This document shows, piece by piece, positions 5,932 through 7,297 of a stretch of DNA of 7,297 nucleotides (positions within the stretch are counted from its first letter, which is position 1; the number at the start of each line of letters is the position of its first letter). The notes beneath the pieces are model-generated. The model saw only the letters and a list, made by a program, of their open reading frames with translations, had not been told where the DNA came from and did no database searches. Source of the DNA: Spirochaetaceae bacterium. Lineage in GTDB: Bacteria > Spirochaetota > Spirochaetia > DSM-2461. A program made the position numbers and the translations under genes. Location: contig JAEINM010000203.1 in assembly GCA_016342385.1 (NCBI GenBank), forward strand, positions 1 through 7,297, read 5' to 3'.

Positions 5932-6597
5932 TTACTCTCCGAATAGAGAAATTTCAGCTTCACTTTTCCTAATATACAGCGGCCCTATACCAGATGGATC
6001 AGAACCATTTTTTATGTAATTCTCTTTACCGATTCTTAAAACGTCAGTACTGGATGTCGTAGTAAATGCTCTGTCTATATATATTCTATTATCTTTTTCT
6101 GCAAAAATGGTAAATAAATCACAGTCTGGTCCTGTAAAAAGAATCTTTTTGTATTCAATAGTTAATTTAATAAGATTTTCAGCTGAAATATCGAGATTCT
6201 CTTTAACTTTTATTCCATTTTCAAATAGGGAGCAATAGACTCTTTTTTTACGTGCATCGATGACCGGGATAATAATTCCCTCGAAAAAATCATATCTCTT
6301 TCCATAGGCATCCAGTGTCGATACAGAAACAAGATCCGCTCCGGTGCCTAGAGCTATTCCTTTTGCTGTGGACATGGCTATTCGTAAACCCGTAAAAGAG
6401 CCAGGTCCTGAAGCGACCGCAATTAAGTCCAACTCTGAAGGCTTTATATGAGCTGTTTTCAGAATGGAATCTATTAAAGGCATTAAATTCTCGGAATTTT
6501 TAAAACCATCCTGTATAGATGATTCAAAAAGACTGTTATCTTTTTCCAGTGATACACTCATAACTGAAGAGGAGCAGTCGATGGCGAGAGTGTTCAT
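5932..6597 (-). CDS. tsaB: tRNA threonylcarbamoyladenosine biosynthesis protein TsaB
   Basis: TsaB is the non-catalytic partner of TsaD in the complex that places threonylcarbamoyl on A37 of ANN-decoding tRNAs (t6A), a near-universal modification. The 221-residue protein has the ASKHA-type N-terminal fold: LAIDCSS (4-10), the highly characteristic GPGSFTGLRI (64-73), IPVIDARKKRVYCSLFE (110-126) and the C-terminal PLYIRKSEAE (206-215). The R-H-S commonly found before the L-P..D motif (about 33-36) is K-N-S here, a small deviation. ATG overlaps the tsaE stop as ATGA, with AAGGA about 8 bases upstream. The gene is between tsaE and the HD-GYP gene in one transcription unit. TsaD and TsaC are not in the window. 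Confidence 0.95.
   Translation of the reverse strand: MNTLAIDCSSSVMSVSLEKDNSLFESSIQDGFKNSENLMPLIDSILKTAHIKPSELDLIAVASGPGSFTGLRIAMSTAKGIALGTGADLVSVSTLDAYGKRYDFFEGIIIPVIDARKKRVYCSLFENGIKVKENLDISAENLIKLTIEYKKILFTGPDCDLFTIFAEKDNRIYIDRAFTTTSSTDVLRIGKENYIKNGSDPSGIGPLYIRKSEAEISLFGE
5935..5940 (-). promoter_or_regulatory. ribosome binding site deciding the HD-GYP gene start
   Basis: Read on the - strand, GGAGAG lies in the last two codons of tsaB, 7 bases before the ATG at 5927. The alternative GTG at 5963 has only AGGA three to four bases upstream, which is too close, so the ATG is preferred. Confidence 0.6.
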
Positions 6598-7019
6598 AAT
6601 TCAAGTCCTTCTATACTGATCAAACGTGTCCCATCATCTTGTCGTTGAATATCCACAATGATGTGGTTTTCCGGTAAATACTCTTCGATCCTTTCGCTCC
6701 ATTCGATCACTGATAAACCTGAACCGAAGATCATTTCATCGGCTCCCAGCATTTCAAATTCCTCAACACCATTAATTCTATACATATCCATGTGATAGAG
6801 AGGAATTCTTCCCATATATTCAGAGATAATTGTATAAGTAGGGCTGGTTATTTCACTTTCGATTCCCAGTGCAAGAGCTATTCCCTTTGTAATAGTTGTT
6901 TTTCCCGCAGCAAGATTACCTTTTAATGCTATAATATTGCCTTTTTGAATTTTTGAACCTATTTTTATCCCCAGCTGTATTGTCTCTTCAGCAGATATGG
7001 TTTTCTTTTGTATTTTCAA
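6594..7019 (-). CDS. tsaE: tRNA threonylcarbamoyladenosine biosynthesis ATPase TsaE
   Basis: TsaE (formerly YjeE) is a small P-loop ATPase that binds the TsaB-TsaD dimer and is needed for repeated rounds of t6A synthesis. The 141-residue product shows a Walker A loop GNLAAGKTT (34-42), the SPTYTIISEY segment (59-68), LYHMDMYRI with acidic D78 (74-82) and VIEWSERIEEYLP (104-116), the family's order and length. The second position of the loop is N-L-A-A instead of the common D-L-G-A, and Gly39, Lys40 and Thr41 are kept. The start is TTG: no in-frame ATG precedes the Walker A loop, and AAGGG (7028-7032) is 8 bases upstream. The TTG overlaps the previous gene's TGA, and its own TGA overlaps the tsaB ATG, so all three are likely translationally coupled. 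Confidence 0.95.
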   Translation of the reverse strand: MKIQKKTISAEETIQLGIKIGSKIQKGNIIALKGNLAAGKTTITKGIALALGIESEITSPTYTIISEYMGRIPLYHMDMYRINGVEEFEMLGADEMIFGSGLSVIEWSERIEEYLPENHIIVDIQRQDDGTRLISIEGLEL

Positions 7020-7279
7020 AGAAACAACCCTTCTTTTTCCATCTTTTCTATTTCACTTTTAAGTGTTTTTATGATTGGTACAATAGGGTAGTCTATTGAT
7101 TCTGTCAGGGTAATTTCAATATTTTTTTCCCCGGTCGGGACCATTTCAATAGAAAAGGATATAGATGTATTAATCTGATTATTTCCAATAAGTAGAAATT
7201 CAGCAATGGCAGTATATTCATTTCGGTAGTATAGAGGCACATCTTTTTTTTCTACGTTATTGATAGATATCAGTTTCAT
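7016..7279 (-). CDS. small conserved-looking hypothetical protein upstream of tsaE
   Basis: I do not recognise this 87-residue protein. It is read with tsaE and its TGA overlaps the TTG start of tsaE, which argues that it is a real expressed gene. The pattern suggests alternating beta strands (about 26-65: EFLLIGNNQINTSISFSIEM and NIEITLTE) followed by a helix (about 68-84, IVPIIKTLKSEIEKMEKEG). That would be a compact soluble alpha/beta protein. There is no signal peptide, membrane segment or cysteine. The ATG at 7279 has no ribosome binding site, and the frame stays open to the window edge, so the true start may lie outside. No function should be assigned; co-location with tsaE and tsaB may be only operon sharing. 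Confidence 0.65.
   Translation of the reverse strand: MKLISINNVEKKDVPLYYRNEYTAIAEFLLIGNNQINTSISFSIEMVPTGEKNIEITLTESIDYPIVPIIKTLKSEIEKMEKEGLFL
7028..7032 (-). promoter_or_regulatory. ribosome binding site supporting the TTG start of tsaE
   Basis: AAGGG on the - strand lies within the last codons of the upstream small gene, 8 bases before the TTG at 7019. No other in-frame start codon (ATG or GTG) is nearby, so this site decides the start. Confidence 0.5.
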
Positions 7280-7297
7280 GATTAAATGATAATTTAA

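Noticed and set aside
5928..5963. GTG start at 5963 for the HD-GYP gene (378 residues)
   Set aside because: It overlaps tsaB by 32 bases and has AGGA too close to the codon, while the ATG at 5927 has GGAGAG at good spacing right after the tsaB stop. The extra 12 residues show no domain.
1..7297. Mobile elements, CRISPR arrays, tRNA or rRNA genes, and toxin-antitoxin or defence systems
   Set aside because: No terminal inverted repeats, transposase or integrase motifs, regularly spaced repeats or cloverleaf-like sequences were seen; the window is fully accounted for by flagellar and housekeeping genes.

Overview
The window looks like a piece of a spirochaete chromosome of moderately low G+C, probably from the Spirochaeta/Treponema-type lineages. 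This is inferred from the character of the FlgK and FlgL proteins and from the gene order flgN-flgK-flgL-fliW-csrA; no marker gene is present to prove it. No mobile element, CRISPR array, tRNA or rRNA is visible. The window is densely coding, and no gap between genes exceeds about 65 bases.

Left part, + strand (1-4812): the 3' end of an unrecognised TPR-like gene is followed by a 63-base gap. That gap holds a convincing sigma-28 type (FliA/SigD, flagellar class III) promoter match and the ribosome binding site of flgN. From there five genes are packed as one operon: flgN (export chaperone for the hook-filament junction proteins), flgK and flgL (the two junction proteins), fliW and csrA. Spacing between them runs from 9 bases down to a 7-base overlap. 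FlgN would deliver FlgK and FlgL to the flagellar secretion system. The two junction proteins link hook and filament, which in a spirochaete lies in the periplasm. FliW and CsrA form the partner pair that ties flagellin translation to filament assembly: free flagellin captures FliW, and FliW otherwise antagonises the RNA-binding repressor CsrA.

Right part, - strand (7297-4827): a small unrecognised protein, tsaE, tsaB and a PAS plus HD-GYP protein are read leftwards as a tightly coupled cluster with overlaps of 4 bases or gaps of 4 bases. TsaE and TsaB are components of the t6A tRNA-modification machinery. The last gene is a predicted cyclic-di-GMP phosphodiesterase with an intact active site. 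The two gene clusters converge on a 14-base gap with only a weak AT-rich candidate terminator.

Most of the window is ordinary flagellar and housekeeping content. The points most worth a second look are the sigma-28 promoter, the calcium-loop-like insertion in an enlarged FlgK, the FliW-CsrA pair in which the FliW-contact asparagine of CsrA is kept, the c-di-GMP enzyme in a tRNA-modification operon, and the small unknown protein at the right edge.
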